Source: Dermabacteraceae bacterium TAE3-ERU27 (GTDB lineage: Bacteria; Actinomycetota; Actinomycetes; Actinomycetales; Dermabacteraceae). From it: a stretch of DNA of 64,000 nucleotides. Below are positions 44,008 through 53,664 of this stretch, piece after piece. The stretch spans positions 186,001-250,000 of the forward strand of contig JAHUUL010000003.1 in assembly GCA_019218415.1 (NCBI GenBank), given 5' to 3'. Made by a program: the position numbers and the translations under genes. The notes under the pieces were generated by a model that was not told where the DNA came from, searched no databases, and saw only the letters and a program-made list of their open reading frames with translations. The stretch's first letter is position 1; each line of letters opens with the position of its first letter.

Positions 44008-44040
44008 TGACTGTAAGTCAGAAAAGGTCCCTTGCGCAAG
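44008..44040. promoter_or_regulatory. Operator region between malE and the LacI-type gene
   Basis: Two palindromes: TGACT-gta-AGTCA (44008-44020) and CTTGCGCAAG (44031-44040). The second has the central CG and half-site size typical of LacI-family operators, so it is the best candidate for the adjacent regulator. Confidence 0.6.
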
Positions 44041-44130
44041 AATGCGTAAATTTTTATCGAAGTCTGCAAGTTTTGCTGGTAGATTTCGTTTCATAGAGAC
44101 CGATTGTGGGTTCGAAGAGGAGGTCCCAAG

Positions 44131-45132
44131 ATGAAGGTCCGGTTGGCCGACATTGCGCGCGAAGCGGCGGTCAGTGAAGCCACCGTATCCCGTGTGCTCA
44201 ATGGCAAACCGGGCGTTACGGAGGAGACGCGCAGGCTCGTGGTGAGCGTCGCGGCGCGTCTCGGTAGGGATACTTCTTCTGTCTATGCCCACAGTGAGGA
44301 CATCGTGGGCATCCTGGCCCCCGATCTTACGAACCCCATATTCCCGCAGATGATTAGCGCCATCGATGACGAGCTGGCGGCGCGGGGCATGAGTAGCATG
44401 ATCGTGGCGCGCGCGTTTAGCGTGGAACGCGAACGCGACGCCTTGGAGAGTCTGGTGGCGGCGGGCGCCTGCGGGTTGATCGTGCTCTCGGGGCATCACG
44501 CAAACTCGCTCTCCCCGGTGGACCACTACCGCCTGCTGCTGGAGCGCGGCGTGCGCCTGGCCTACATCAACGGGCGTCGTGAAAACCTTTCGGGAACCTT
44601 TATTTCCGTAGATGAAACGTATGCCGTTTCTGCGGCCGTGGAGCACCTCGCTGCGCTCGGGCACCGCAGCGTTGGCCTGGCCGTGGGCGACGAACACACC
44701 TATCCCGTACGGGAAAAGACCCGCGCGTTCAACGAACTCATAGAGCGTGGGAACACCCCGGCGAAGCAGATCGCTTACACGGACTTCAGCCACGAGGGTG
44801 GCTTCCAGGCCGCGCTAGAGCTGGTGCGGCGCGGTTGCACCGGCATCCTCTGCGGCAGTGACGTGATGGCCCTCGGGGTGATCGAGGGGGCGGCCAGCAT
44901 GGGGCTGCGCGTACCGGGCGATATTTCCGTGGTCGGCTTCGACGACATCGCGTTCGGCCGCTACACCTCGCCCGCCCTGACCACCATCAGGCAGCCGGTG
45001 CCGGTGATCGCGCGCGCGGCGGTAAACGCGGTTATCGCGACCGACACCGAGGACCGGCGCGCGCCGCGCGCCGACATCCTGGTGCGTCCCGAACTGGTGG
45101 TGCGCGGCTCCACAGCCCCGCCCGCCGATTAA
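44131..45132 (+). CDS. malR: LacI family transcriptional regulator of the mal genes
   Basis: A 333-residue repressor. The helix-turn-helix and hinge are canonical: KVRLADIAREAAVSEATVSRVLNGKPGVTEETR (residues 2-34) with a hinge helix ending near VSVAARLG. The ligand domain matches periplasmic-binding folds (VGILAPDLTNPIFPQMI, GFDDIAFGRYTSPALTTIRQP). Divergent from malE, so it very likely represses malEFG and possibly itself; maltose or maltodextrin should be the inducer. The start is moved to 44131, where GAGGAGGTCCC gives a strong ribosome site. The symbol is by context. Confidence 0.88.
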   Translation: MKVRLADIAREAAVSEATVSRVLNGKPGVTEETRRLVVSVAARLGRDTSSVYAHSEDIVGILAPDLTNPIFPQMISAIDDELAARGMSSMIVARAFSVERERDALESLVAAGACGLIVLSGHHANSLSPVDHYRLLLERGVRLAYINGRRENLSGTFISVDETYAVSAAVEHLAALGHRSVGLAVGDEHTYPVREKTRAFNELIERGNTPAKQIAYTDFSHEGGFQAALELVRRGCTGILCGSDVMALGVIEGAASMGLRVPGDISVVGFDDIAFGRYTSPALTTIRQPVPVIARAAVNAVIATDTEDRRAPRADILVRPELVVRGSTAPPAD

Positions 45133-45175
45133 CCGCGAGCGGGGGCGGCAAAGCCGCGGCGTTTTGGTGGCCGAA

Positions 45176-45925
45176 TTAATCCGTTTCGGGGGCAACCATC
45201 ACGTAGTCGCCGTCGGCCACGATCCGGGTGCGGACACCGTAGGTTTCGTGCAACACGTCCGGCACCAGGACCTCGTGAGGGGTGCCCTGGGCGATCAACC
45301 TGCCGCCCGAAAGCACGGCGATGCGGTCGCAGAAGCGCGCCGCCAGGTTGAGGTCGTGCAGGGCCACCACGGCTAGTTTTTGCTCGTCCGCCCTGCAGAT
45401 CTGACGCACCCGCGAAAGCACGGAAACCTGGTGGTGCAGGTCCAGTGCGCTCGTCGGTTCGTCGAGCAGCATCAGGTTAGGATCGCGCACCAGGGTTTGG
45501 GCGAGGGCCACCATCTGCCGCTGGCCGCCCGAGAGATGCCCCAGCAGGCGGTCGGCCAAATGCCCCACGCCGAGGTCGCGCAGCACGTGCCAGGCCCGCT
45601 CCACGTCGGCCCTGCCGGTGTGCCAGGACATGCCCCGCCGCGACGCCGCGAGCACGGATTCGAGCGCGGTCAGGGAAGCATCGCCCGGCAACCCCTGGGG
45701 CATATAGCCGAGCTGTTCCAGCAGTTCCTTGCCGTGTGCGCCCCGGTAGCTGACCCAGCCGCTGTGCCTGCGCAGCTGCGCCAGACAGGTGACCAGGGTG
45801 GACTTGCCCGAGCCGTTCGGCCCGAGCAGGCCCACCAGCTGGCCGCCGGCGAATTCCAGCGAAAGTTCATCGAGCACGAGGCGTCGGCCATAGCTGAAAG
45901 AGAGGGACTCTACCTTGAGGGTCAT
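45176..45925 (-). CDS. Iron-type ABC transporter ATP-binding protein (FecE-like)
   Basis: A 249-residue ATPase. Walker A is GLLGPNGSGKSTLV (about 33-46), the Q-loop is in GYMPQGLPG, the signature LSGGQRQMVALAQTLVRD (about 131-148), Walker B LMLLDEPTSALDL and the H-loop VALHDLNLAARFCD. The sequence style is that of siderophore, heme and B12 importers. Its start overlaps the permease stop, so the three genes form one operon. It converges on the LacI-type gene. Confidence 0.9.
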   Translation of the reverse strand: MTLKVESLSFSYGRRLVLDELSLEFAGGQLVGLLGPNGSGKSTLVTCLAQLRRHSGWVSYRGAHGKELLEQLGYMPQGLPGDASLTALESVLAASRRGMSWHTGRADVERAWHVLRDLGVGHLADRLLGHLSGGQRQMVALAQTLVRDPNLMLLDEPTSALDLHHQVSVLSRVRQICRADEQKLAVVALHDLNLAARFCDRIAVLSGGRLIAQGTPHEVLVPDVLHETYGVRTRIVADGDYVMVAPETD

Positions 45926-47016
45926 GCCGCCCCCTTCAGCGCGCTACGGTGACACTGCAGCAGGATGCTCAGGAACACGGGGACGCCGACCAGCGCGGTC
46001 ACGATTCCCACGGGCAGCGCCACGCCCGGAACCAGTAACTGACTGGCAACGTGCGCCCCGCTTAGCAGCGCCGCCCCCGTGAGCAGCGAAGCGGGGATCA
46101 GAAAACGCTGATCCTCGCCCACCAGGGAACGGGCTATGTGCGGGCCAACCAGACCGATGAAGCCGATGATGCCGACGAACGCGACCGACAGTGCGGCGAG
46201 AACGGAAACCCCGACCAGCGTCCAGGAACGCACGGCGGAAATGTTCACGCCCATCGCGGCGGCGCGGGAATCCCCGAGGGTGATGGCGGTTAGCCGCCAG
46301 CCGTTAATCCAAAACAGGGGGGTGGCGACCAGCAGCGCCAGCCCCACCGTGTAGACGGCGGGCCAGGTGCCGCGCATGGTGGAGCCCATGGACCAGAAAA
46401 CGATCTGCTGCAGGCTCTCCGTGGTGGCGCGGTACTGCATGAGCGCGAGCAGCGCCTGGCAGGTAAACACCAGCGCTATGCCGAGCAGCACCACCGTTTC
46501 CTTGGTGACGCTACGCATGCGCGCTACCGCCGCGATGATGCCGGAGGCCCCGAGCGCCGCGACCGTGGCCGCCACCGGCAGCGTGAAATGCGGAATCACG
46601 GGTAGCGCGATGCCGGTCACGATCATGACGGAGGCGCCCAGCGCGGCGGCCGCGGAGATGCCGAGCGTGAAAGGCTCCGCCAGCGGGTTGTTCAGGATCG
46701 TCTGCATCTGCATTCCCGCGAGGGAAAGGGCCGCGCCGACCAGCATTGCGATTAACGCCGGGGGCAGGCGCAGGTTGTTCATGACAGTGGCCAGCTGGGA
46801 GTCCTCGCCGGGATTGAGCAGGCCGTGCACGACCTCGCCGAAGGTATACGGGATCGGCCCCACCGTCAGCGAATAAACGAAAACTACCGCGACGACCGCG
46901 GCCAGGGCGAACAGAATGCCCACCCTGACCGTGGTGCGGCGCCGATAGGCCAGGTAAGCGCCGTGGGCGTCACCGGCCTGCGGCTGCGCGGCAGCGGAGG
47001 TATCCGCTGCCGACAT
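45922..47016 (-). CDS. FecCD-family ABC transporter permease
   Basis: A 364-residue permease with about ten membrane helices. Recognisable are TFGEVVHGLLNPGEDSQLATVMNNLRLPPAL (about 75-105), PLAEPFTLGISAAAALGA and FVGIIGFIGLVGPHIARSLVGEDQRFLIP, the hallmarks of siderophore permeases. The N-terminal 30 residues are hydrophilic. One permease gene implies a homodimeric channel. Its ATG overlaps the stop of the substrate-binding protein gene. Confidence 0.9.
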   Translation of the reverse strand: MSAADTSAAAQPQAGDAHGAYLAYRRRTTVRVGILFALAAVVAVVFVYSLTVGPIPYTFGEVVHGLLNPGEDSQLATVMNNLRLPPALIAMLVGAALSLAGMQMQTILNNPLAEPFTLGISAAAALGASVMIVTGIALPVIPHFTLPVAATVAALGASGIIAAVARMRSVTKETVVLLGIALVFTCQALLALMQYRATTESLQQIVFWSMGSTMRGTWPAVYTVGLALLVATPLFWINGWRLTAITLGDSRAAAMGVNISAVRSWTLVGVSVLAALSVAFVGIIGFIGLVGPHIARSLVGEDQRFLIPASLLTGAALLSGAHVASQLLVPGVALPVGIVTALVGVPVFLSILLQCHRSALKGAA

Positions 47017-48206
47017 TAGCGGATGCCGGTGATGAATACGCCGGATGCCTTCCAGGGAAGGTACTTATCGTTGAACTCTTCCCAGTTCTTGTTCGGATCG
47101 AGGTCCTTGAACACCTCCGGGTGCTGCCACTTGGCGAACGCCTGGAACGCGACGAAGTTGAACGGTGCATCGTAGAACTGGTGGTAGACGCCGAACACGT
47201 TGCGTTCGGTGAACGCCTTCAGCTTGTCGAAGCCGGGCTGCTTCTGCAGATCCTCCAGGCTCTTCTTGGCCGACGCCTCGCTTGCCTGGTAGCCCAGGTG
47301 CACGTAGCTGGTCTGTGCCTTCTCGTTGATCTTGAGCGAGCCCCACTCGCCGCCGGTGGCGATGATGTTGGTCGGGTTGGAGGCGATGATCTGCTCCGGG
47401 GTGAGCACGCCGCTGTCGCCCTCGAGCAGCGGATCGGCGATGTTATCGCCGCCGGTCGCGGTGACGACCAGGCCCAGGTTCGCCTTGGAGAAGGTGGCGC
47501 AGGCGGGAGCCAGGCCGGGGGCGCGCCAGAGGAAGGTGGTCGGCTTCTTCTCTACCTTCTTCGCGGCCTCCAGGAGCGGATCCACAGCCTGCTTGTAGTA
47601 GGCGGCGAACTCCTTGGCCTGATCGCGGCGGTTGCAGACTGCCGCGATCAGATCCACGCTCTTGAGGGTGTTCTCAAGGGGGTTCTCGCGGAAGTCGGTC
47701 ACGACGTAGGGAAGCTTCGCGGCGTCCATCTTCTCTACCAGGCCGTTCTTCTGGCCCGCGTGGTAGGCGTCGAGGGTGAACAGGATCGCGTCCGGCTTGA
47801 AGCTGAGCAGGGATTCGACGGTCAGGTCGCCCTTGTGCACGGAGCCGATGGTGGGGATGTCTTTCACCTCGGGGTGTACCTCGAGCAGCTTCGCGTAGAT
47901 GTCGCCCGCGGCGCGCTGCAGGTCCTGGCCCCAGGCCACGATGTTCTCGGTCGGGTTTTCCTTGTTCAGGAACAGCAGGGAGTAAATGTGGCGGGACTCG
48001 CCGAGTACGATGCGGGTCGGCTGCTTAGCGAACTTGACCTCGCGGCCGGCGATGTCGGTGAGGGTGAAGCCCTCGCCCGAATCGGCGCTGCCTGCGGACT
48101 GCTTAGCGGCGGAGTCGGCCTTCTTGTCGGAGGTCTTATCGTTGCCGCAGGCGGCCAGGCCGACTGCGAGAGCGGGGGCGGAGAAAAGTAGCGTACGGCG
48201 GCGCAT
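47016..48206 (-). CDS. Iron-siderophore or heme-type ABC substrate-binding lipoprotein
   Basis: A 396-residue exported lipoprotein. Signal peptide LLFSAPALAVGLAACG with lipobox LAAC is followed by a charged linker and the binding fold from FTLTDIAGREVKFAKQPTRIVL (about 50). The helical backbone between lobes and pieces such as SLLSFKPDAILFT and LTPEQIIASNPTNIIATGG match the type III (BtuF/FhuD-like) binding proteins. The ligand cannot be decided; an iron-regulator-type box upstream favours an iron chelate or heme. AAGGAAAC precedes the ATG. Confidence 0.88.
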   Translation of the reverse strand: MRRRTLLFSAPALAVGLAACGNDKTSDKKADSAAKQSAGSADSGEGFTLTDIAGREVKFAKQPTRIVLGESRHIYSLLFLNKENPTENIVAWGQDLQRAAGDIYAKLLEVHPEVKDIPTIGSVHKGDLTVESLLSFKPDAILFTLDAYHAGQKNGLVEKMDAAKLPYVVTDFRENPLENTLKSVDLIAAVCNRRDQAKEFAAYYKQAVDPLLEAAKKVEKKPTTFLWRAPGLAPACATFSKANLGLVVTATGGDNIADPLLEGDSGVLTPEQIIASNPTNIIATGGEWGSLKINEKAQTSYVHLGYQASEASAKKSLEDLQKQPGFDKLKAFTERNVFGVYHQFYDAPFNFVAFQAFAKWQHPEVFKDLDPNKNWEEFNDKYLPWKASGVFITGIR

Positions 48207-48243
48207 CGTTAAGTTTCCTTGCTTTAAACGAATCTGGTTGTGT

Positions 48244-48319
48244 GTCGCCCCGGCGCGGGATCGGCGGTGCCTATGCCTGCGGTCGGGTCCGGGGCCGTGC
48301 CGGGGACCTACGGGGCGAC
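48244..48319 (-). other. Structured leader before the iron-transporter operon
   Basis: GTCGCCCCG (48244-48252) pairs perfectly with CGGGGCGAC (48311-48319), enclosing a GC-rich region with further pairing possibilities. It would lie in the untranslated leader of the operon on the minus strand. I recognise no known riboswitch family in it; an attenuator or processing structure is possible. Confidence 0.45.
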
Positions 48320-48339
48320 GCCAGTTAGGTTATGTCCGA

Positions 48340-48358
48340 TAAGGGAAGGCTTGCCTTT
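48340..48358. promoter_or_regulatory. DtxR/IdeR-type operator candidate
   Basis: The 19 bases (core AAGGCTTGCC) match the DtxR consensus TTAGGTTAGSCTAACCTAA at 12 positions in each orientation. Nearby TTAGGTTA (48325-48332) repeats a perfect half-site. Located about 135 bases upstream of the binding-protein gene, it would make the operon iron-repressed. Confidence 0.6.
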
Positions 48359-48410
48359 GTCTGTTTAATATTTCACTACGCACCCGTTACTTACCCGGTA
48401 GTCTTGTGCC

Positions 48411-49481
48411 GTGAACCACGAGATTTCTCAGGATAGTTACGCACAGGCGCTGAAGCGCAGCCAGAAGATCGAACAGGCACTGGCCGAAAAGCCGGAGCAG
48501 TTCCGAGTGTTGTCGGGGGATAGGCCCACCGGTTCCCTCCACATCGGGCACTACTTCGGCACCCTCAAGAATCGCGTTAGGTTGCAAAACCTCGGGGTTG
48601 ATACCTGGGTGCTTGTGGCCGATTACCAGGTGATTACCGACCGCGAGGTGCTCGGCGACGTGCGCGGTAACGTGCTGCAGCTGCTCACCGACTACCTGGC
48701 TACGGGCCTGGATCCGGAAAAGACCACTATCTTCACCCACTCCGCCGTGCCCGCCCTGAATCAGCTCATGCTGCCGTTCCTATCGCTGGTAAGCGCCCCC
48801 GAGCTGGAGCGCAACCCCACGGTGAAGGCGGAAATGCAGGCTGCGGGCAAGACCGCGCTGGGTGGCCTGCTGCTCACCTATCCGGTGCACCAGGCGGCCG
48901 ACATCCTGTTCTGCCACGGCAACCTGGTTCCCGTCGGTAAGGATCAGCTCCCGCACATCGAGCAGACCCGCCTGATCGCGCGCCGCTTCAATGAGCGCTA
49001 CGCGGGCGGGGAGAATTACTTCCCCGAGCCCGACGCCCTGCTGACCCGCACCCCGGTGATCCTGGGGCTGGACGGCGACAAGATGAGCAAGTCCCGCAAC
49101 AACACCGTCATGCTGCGCATGACCGAGGCGGAGACGGCCAAGCAGATCAAGCGGGCCAAGACCGATTCGGATCGCAACATCACCTACGATCCCGAGAACC
49201 GTCCCGAGGTGGCCAACCTGCTCACCATCGCCGCGGAATGCCTGGAGCGCACCCCCGAAAGCATCGCGGAGGAGATCGGCGATAAGGGCGCGGGAACCCT
49301 GAAAATGCTGTGCGCCGACGCGCTGAACGCGCACCTGGCCCCGATCCGCGCCCGCCGCGCGGAGCTGGAAAATAACCCCGATTACCTGCTGAGCGTGCTG
49401 CGGGCAGGCAACGAGCGCGCCAACGAAGAGGCGAACCGTACCCTCGCGGCCGTGCGCGAGCACATGGGAATGGTCTACTAG
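48411..49481 (+). CDS. trpS: Tryptophanyl-tRNA synthetase
   Basis: A 356-residue class I aminoacyl-tRNA synthetase. The ATP site HIGH motif appears in [15 protein letters not shown] (about 30-44) and the KMSKS motif in [12 protein letters not shown] (about 219-230). [10 protein letters not shown] and [26 protein letters not shown] match tryptophan-specific enzymes. Length is typical. GTG start with TAGTCT (48399-48404) six bases upstream and no Shine-Dalgarno, so leaderless translation is likely. No trp operon leader or T-box is seen. Confidence 0.95.
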   Translation: MNHEISQDSYAQALKRSQKIEQALAEKPEQFRVLSGDRPTGSLHIGHYFGTLKNRVRLQNLGVDTWVLVADYQVITDREVLGDVRGNVLQLLTDYLATGLDPEKTTIFTHSAVPALNQLMLPFLSLVSAPELERNPTVKAEMQAAGKTALGGLLLTYPVHQAADILFCHGNLVPVGKDQLPHIEQTRLIARRFNERYAGGENYFPEPDALLTRTPVILGLDGDKMSKSRNNTVMLRMTEAETAKQIKRAKTDSDRNITYDPENRPEVANLLTIAAECLERTPESIAEEIGDKGAGTLKMLCADALNAHLAPIRARRAELENNPDYLLSVLRAGNERANEEANRTLAAVREHMGMVY

Positions 49482-49499
49482 GCGCAGGTTTAGTTTTGC

Positions 49500-49527
49500 G
49501 GTGGCCCCGGCGTTTGCCGGGGCCACC
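49500..49527 (+). terminator. Terminator after trpS
   Basis: GGTGGCCCCGGC pairs with GCCGGGGCCACC around a four-base loop 18 bases after the stop codon, with only a short T-rich tail. Confidence 0.75.
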
Positions 49528-49693
49528 CTTGCGTTATCCGCCTTTGGCTGGCTGCGAAATTAGCCACAGGAGGGGAGTGAGCGGCTGGAAGAGTGCTGCG
49601 AAACCGCCTAGTCTAAAGAAGAACTTGGCAAGCCCAAAAGGAAAACTTTGGCAGGGTTGGCTGGTAGGCACTTTCCGAAGAAGGAGACACGTC

Positions 49694-50623
49694 ATGGTCA
49701 TTTACAACAACGTCAGCGAACTGGTCGGCCGCACCCCGCTGGTGCGCCTGAACCACCTGCCCGCGGACGTGGTCGCAAACGTCGTCGCAAAGCTTGAGTT
49801 CTACAACCCCGCGAACTCCGTCAAGGATCGCATTGCGGTGGCCATGATCGATGCCGCCGAGAAGTCGGGGCAGCTCAAGCCGGGCGGTGCGATCGTGGAA
49901 GGCACGAGCGGTAACACCGGTATCGCGCTGGCCATGGTCGGCACCTCGCGCGGCTACAAGGTCACCCTGACCATGCCCGAATCCATGTCCAAGGAACGCC
50001 GGGCCCTGCTGCGCGCGTTCGGCGCCGAACTGGTGCTCACCGAGGCCGCCAAGGGCATGCGCGGCGCGGTGGAAAAGGCGAACGAGATCGCCGAGACCAC
50101 CGGCGCGGTCAAGATGAGCCAGTTCGCGAACCAGGCGAACCAGGCCATCCATCGGGTCACCACCGCGCAGGAGATCTGGAGCGACACCGAAGGCCAGGTA
50201 GATGTGCTGGTGGCGGGCGTCGGCACCGGCGGCACCATCACCGGCGTGGGGAATGCGCTCAAGGAACGCAAGAGCGATCTGCGGGTGGTGGCGGTGGAAC
50301 CGGCGGAATCCCCGATCCTCAGCGGCGGCAAGCCCGGCCCGCACAAGATCCAGGGCATCGGCGCGAACTTTGTTCCCGAGGTGCTGGATACCGAGATTTA
50401 TGACGAGGTAATCCCGGTCGCGGGGGCCGACGCCATGGAGCGCGCCCGCGTCACCGCGCGCACCGAGGGGCTGCTCGTGGGGATCTCCTCCGGCGCGGCG
50501 CTGGAGGCCGCAATCGCCGTCGGTCGCCGCCCCGAGATGAAAGACAAAACCATCGTGGTTATTATTCCTTCGTTCGGGGAACGCTATCTGTCCACCGAGC
50601 TTTATGCCGAATACATGGACTGA
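49694..50623 (+). CDS. cysK: Cysteine synthase A (O-acetylserine sulfhydrylase)
   Basis: A 309-residue PLP enzyme that makes cysteine from O-acetylserine and sulfide. The PLP Lys is in [16 protein letters not shown] (about Lys 43), the substrate loop is [12 protein letters not shown], the phosphate-binding Gly loop is [13 protein letters not shown], and [13 protein letters not shown] is a CysK hallmark. The long frame from 49496 is rejected because the ATG at 49694 has AAGGAG eight bases upstream. cysE overlaps its end by 20 bases, so the two are made together; cysteine also feeds mycothiol. Confidence 0.94.
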   Translation: MVIYNNVSELVGRTPLVRLNHLPADVVANVVAKLEFYNPANSVKDRIAVAMIDAAEKSGQLKPGGAIVEGTSGNTGIALAMVGTSRGYKVTLTMPESMSKERRALLRAFGAELVLTEAAKGMRGAVEKANEIAETTGAVKMSQFANQANQAIHRVTTAQEIWSDTEGQVDVLVAGVGTGGTITGVGNALKERKSDLRVVAVEPAESPILSGGKPGPHKIQGIGANFVPEVLDTEIYDEVIPVAGADAMERARVTARTEGLLVGISSGAALEAAIAVGRRPEMKDKTIVVIIPSFGERYLSTELYAEYMD

Positions 50624-51197
50624 CCCATTGCTTAAAATCCTGCGCCACCTGCGCGAAGATGTTGCGAACGCGCGCCGCCACGACCCGGCGGCGCGCTCGT
50701 TCGCGGAGATCGTGCTGACCTATCCGGGGCTGCACGCCATCTGGATGCACAGGCTCAATCACCGCCTCTGGCGTGCGCGCTTTCCCGGCAAGTTTTTGGC
50801 GCGCTGCCTCTCGCAGCTCACCCGCTCGCTGACCGGAATCGAAATACACCCCGGGGCGCGGATCGGCCGCAGGTTCTTCATCGATCACGGCATGGGCGTG
50901 GTGATCGGAGAAACGGCGGAGGTCGGCGACGACGTCATGCTTTATCACGGCGTCACGCTGGGCGGGCGCAGCCTGAAGCACGTGAAGCGGCATCCCACCG
51001 TCGGCGATGGCGTGGTGATCGGGGCGGGCGCGCGCGTGCTCGGCCCCATCAACGTCGGTTGCCACGCAAAGATCGGGGCCAACGCCGTCGTGGTGAAGGA
51101 CGTTCCCGCCGGAGCCACCGCCATCGGTATTCCCGCCAGTAATCGCCTACCCGCAGATCGGGTGGCGGAATGCACGGATCCGGCCCTCTGGATATAG
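50604..51197 (+). CDS. cysE: Serine O-acetyltransferase
   Basis: A 197-residue left-handed beta-helix acetyltransferase that makes O-acetylserine from serine and acetyl-CoA. The hexapeptide repeats run from about residue 75 ([43 protein letters not shown]), with the catalytic His-Gly and acidic residues in FIDHGMG. The N-terminal helices ([18 protein letters not shown]) are of the short, actinobacterial type. The ATG at 50604 overlaps cysK by 20 bases; no distinct ribosome site is visible and coupling is likely. Confidence 0.9.
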   Translation: MPNTWTDPLLKILRHLREDVANARRHDPAARSFAEIVLTYPGLHAIWMHRLNHRLWRARFPGKFLARCLSQLTRSLTGIEIHPGARIGRRFFIDHGMGVVIGETAEVGDDVMLYHGVTLGGRSLKHVKRHPTVGDGVVIGAGARVLGPINVGCHAKIGANAVVVKDVPAGATAIGIPASNRLPADRVAECTDPALWI

Positions 51198-51206
51198 GCT
51201 CTTTGG

Positions 51207-53660
51207 GTGCCTGTAACAGCCCGCGCCCTCTGGCTGCTGCCAGACCTGATAGCGCTTCCCGCAGACCTTCCCGCGCCCGCCAACCTGGAGGCCCCCGGGG
51301 CTAGCTACCCGCTGACCCCGCTGGGCGACCTGCCCGCGAACGTGGCGGCGCGCCACCCGCACCTGGCCGGTTACAGGGCCTATGCCGTGTCGGCGCCCGC
51401 AGCGGAACTGGTGCGCACCGGCCCCCTGCGGGTAGGGGATGAGGCCTTGCAGATCGGGCCGCTCCTGGACGCCCTCTATCCTGCCGCACCGACCCGCAGC
51501 TACGGGCCCGTGCGCGAAGCGGGCGGCATGCGCGTGCGCCTTTGGGCACCGACGGCCCGTGCGGTTAGCCTGCTGACGCTACCGGAGGCGGAGCTTGGCC
51601 GCGCCAAGCCGCGCGTGCAGGAAATGCGCCGCGAGGCAGACGGCAGCTACCTTTCGGAGCCGTTGCCCGTCGGGGACGCCTACCGATTCCGTATCGTGCG
51701 GCAGTCGCACGTGAGCGGCGAGGTAGAGACGGTTGAGGTGAGCGATCCCTATAGCGTCGGCCTTAGCGCGGACTCGCGCTGGTCGGTGGCGCTCGACCTC
51801 GCGGACCCCGCCCTGGCGCCTGCCGGGTGGTGCACCCACCCGGCACCAAAGCTGCGCGATACGTCGGCCATGACCGCCTATGAACTGCACATCCGCGACT
51901 TTTCGCGCGACGATGAAAGTGTGCCCGCAGCCCTGCGCGGAAGCTACCTGGCATTCACCGAAACAGGTAGCAATGGCATGCGCCACCTGCGGGAACTGGC
52001 AGAAGCCGGTATGAACACCGTGCACCTGCTGCCCGGCTACGACATCGCGAGCATCCCTCCCACACCCCTGCGCGTAAGCTCGGAGGCGCTGGCCGCGCAC
52101 GGCCCCGCCTCCCGCGCGCAGCAGGACGCCATCGCGCGGGTGCGCGATAGCGACGCCTTCAACTGGGGCTACGACCCGCGCCACTGGGCCGTGCCCTGCG
52201 GTGCCTACTGCGCGGGGGACGAACCTCCCGCCGCCGCCCGGCGCGTGCGCGAAACCCGGGAAATGGTGGCGGCACTGCACGCAGCGGGCCTGCGCGTGGT
52301 GTGCGACGTCGTTTTCAACCATACTTTCGCGGCGGGAAACCACCCGGATGCGGTGCTGGATAGGGTGCTTCCCGGCTACTACCACCGGCTCGACGCAGAC
52401 GGAAACATAGAGCAGTCCACCTGCATGAACAACACCGCCACGGAACGCGCGATGGCCGCGCACCTGGTGCGTTATGCCTGCCGCCTCTGGGCCGATGCCT
52501 ACCGGGTGGACGGTTTCAGGTTTGACCTGATGGGGCACATGCCCGCCGCGCTGCTAGAGCAGATCGTGGCCGACCTCGGCCCCGAAAAGACCGTTTACGG
52601 CGAGGGCTGGAACTTCGGGGAGGTGGCCGACGGCCGCCAGTTCGTGCAGGCCAGCCAGTTCGGCCTGGCCGGGAGCGGCATCGCGACCTTCTCCGACCGC
52701 CTGCGCGACGGCGTGCGCGGGGGAGGCCCGAGCGACGCCGACCCGACTATCCAGGGCTACGGCAGCGGCGCTTTTTCGCACCCCGCGCGCGGCACGGGAG
52801 AAAAAGACATCGCGCTCCTGCGGGCCTGGATCGCGGCGGGCCTGGCCGGAAACCTGGCCGATGCGCGGGTGCCGTACGGCGGCAAAGACGTGCCCGCCCG
52901 CGAAATTGACTACAACGGCCAGCCCTGCGGCTACGCACGCCACATTTGCGACACCGTGAACTATGTGGACGCGCACGATAACGAAACCCTCTGGGACGCG
53001 CTCACCCTGAAGCTGCCCGCCGAGGCGGAAATGGCTGACAGGATCCGCCTGAACACCCTCTGCCTGGCGCTTGCCACCTGGGGCCAGGCGGCCTCCCTCT
53101 GGCACGCCGGGGCGGAGCTTTTGCGCTCCAAATCGCTTGACCGCAACTCCTACGACTCGGGGGACTGGTTCAACCGTTACGACGTGACCTGGGCGGATAA
53201 CGGCTTCGCGCGCGGCCTGCCGCCGGCCTGGGACAACGAGGAACGCTGGCGCTACATGGCACCGCTGCTAGCGCGGGAAGAACTGCGGCCCACACCGGAA
53301 CAGGTGCGCCATGCCCGCGACTGTGCGCTCGATGTGCTGCGCACGCTGCGGGAGGTGCCGCAGCTCAGGCTCGGCAGCGCCGAAAAGGTACTGGCCAGGG
53401 TCAGCTTCCTGCAAACCCCGCCGGAGCTACTGGTGATGCGGATAGCGGCAGATAGCGCGCGCGGCGAGGCCGATGCCTATCTGACCTGCAACGTTTCCGC
53501 TCGGGAGACGCCCCTGCAACTCCCCGCGTCGGCCATGCTCTGCAGTTCCCTGCGCGGCGGCGCGGACCCGCGCTACCGGGAACTACGCCCCGCGCAACCG
53601 GTTTCCGGAGTGCGTGAATGGCGGCTGCCCCCGCTGAGCGCACTCGTTTTCGTCGGCTAA
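51207..53660 (+). CDS. pulA: Pullulanase/limit dextrinase-type GH13 debranching enzyme
   Basis: An 817-residue enzyme that hydrolyses alpha-1,6 branches of pullulan or limit dextrin. An N-terminal beta-sandwich region (about 95-185, VRLWAPTARAVSLL) precedes the GH13 barrel. The pullulanase type I sequence YELHIRDFS is at about 227, region I DVVFNHTF (about 370), the nucleophile Asp is in GFRFDLMGHMP (about 438), the acid/base Glu in VYGEGWNFGE (about 465) and the stabiliser Asp in VDAHDNETLWD (about 588). No signal peptide, so it acts inside the cell on imported or stored glucan. GTG start with TAGGCT six bases upstream, overlapping the cysE stop. Confidence 0.9.
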   Translation: MPVTARALWLLPDLIALPADLPAPANLEAPGASYPLTPLGDLPANVAARHPHLAGYRAYAVSAPAAELVRTGPLRVGDEALQIGPLLDALYPAAPTRSYGPVREAGGMRVRLWAPTARAVSLLTLPEAELGRAKPRVQEMRREADGSYLSEPLPVGDAYRFRIVRQSHVSGEVETVEVSDPYSVGLSADSRWSVALDLADPALAPAGWCTHPAPKLRDTSAMTAYELHIRDFSRDDESVPAALRGSYLAFTETGSNGMRHLRELAEAGMNTVHLLPGYDIASIPPTPLRVSSEALAAHGPASRAQQDAIARVRDSDAFNWGYDPRHWAVPCGAYCAGDEPPAAARRVRETREMVAALHAAGLRVVCDVVFNHTFAAGNHPDAVLDRVLPGYYHRLDADGNIEQSTCMNNTATERAMAAHLVRYACRLWADAYRVDGFRFDLMGHMPAALLEQIVADLGPEKTVYGEGWNFGEVADGRQFVQASQFGLAGSGIATFSDRLRDGVRGGGPSDADPTIQGYGSGAFSHPARGTGEKDIALLRAWIAAGLAGNLADARVPYGGKDVPAREIDYNGQPCGYARHICDTVNYVDAHDNETLWDALTLKLPAEAEMADRIRLNTLCLALATWGQAASLWHAGAELLRSKSLDRNSYDSGDWFNRYDVTWADNGFARGLPPAWDNEERWRYMAPLLAREELRPTPEQVRHARDCALDVLRTLREVPQLRLGSAEKVLARVSFLQTPPELLVMRIAADSARGEADAYLTCNVSARETPLQLPASAMLCSSLRGGADPRYRELRPAQPVSGVREWRLPPLSALVFVG

Positions 53661-53664
53661 GCGC

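Noticed and set aside
40082-45132. A MalK ATPase gene in the mal cluster
   Set aside because: No Walker motifs occur among these genes; the only nearby ATPase (45176-45925) belongs to the iron-type importer.
47121-48191. Open frame of 356 codons antisense to the iron-type binding protein
   Set aside because: Shadow frame; the sense strand has a signal peptide, lipobox and full fold.
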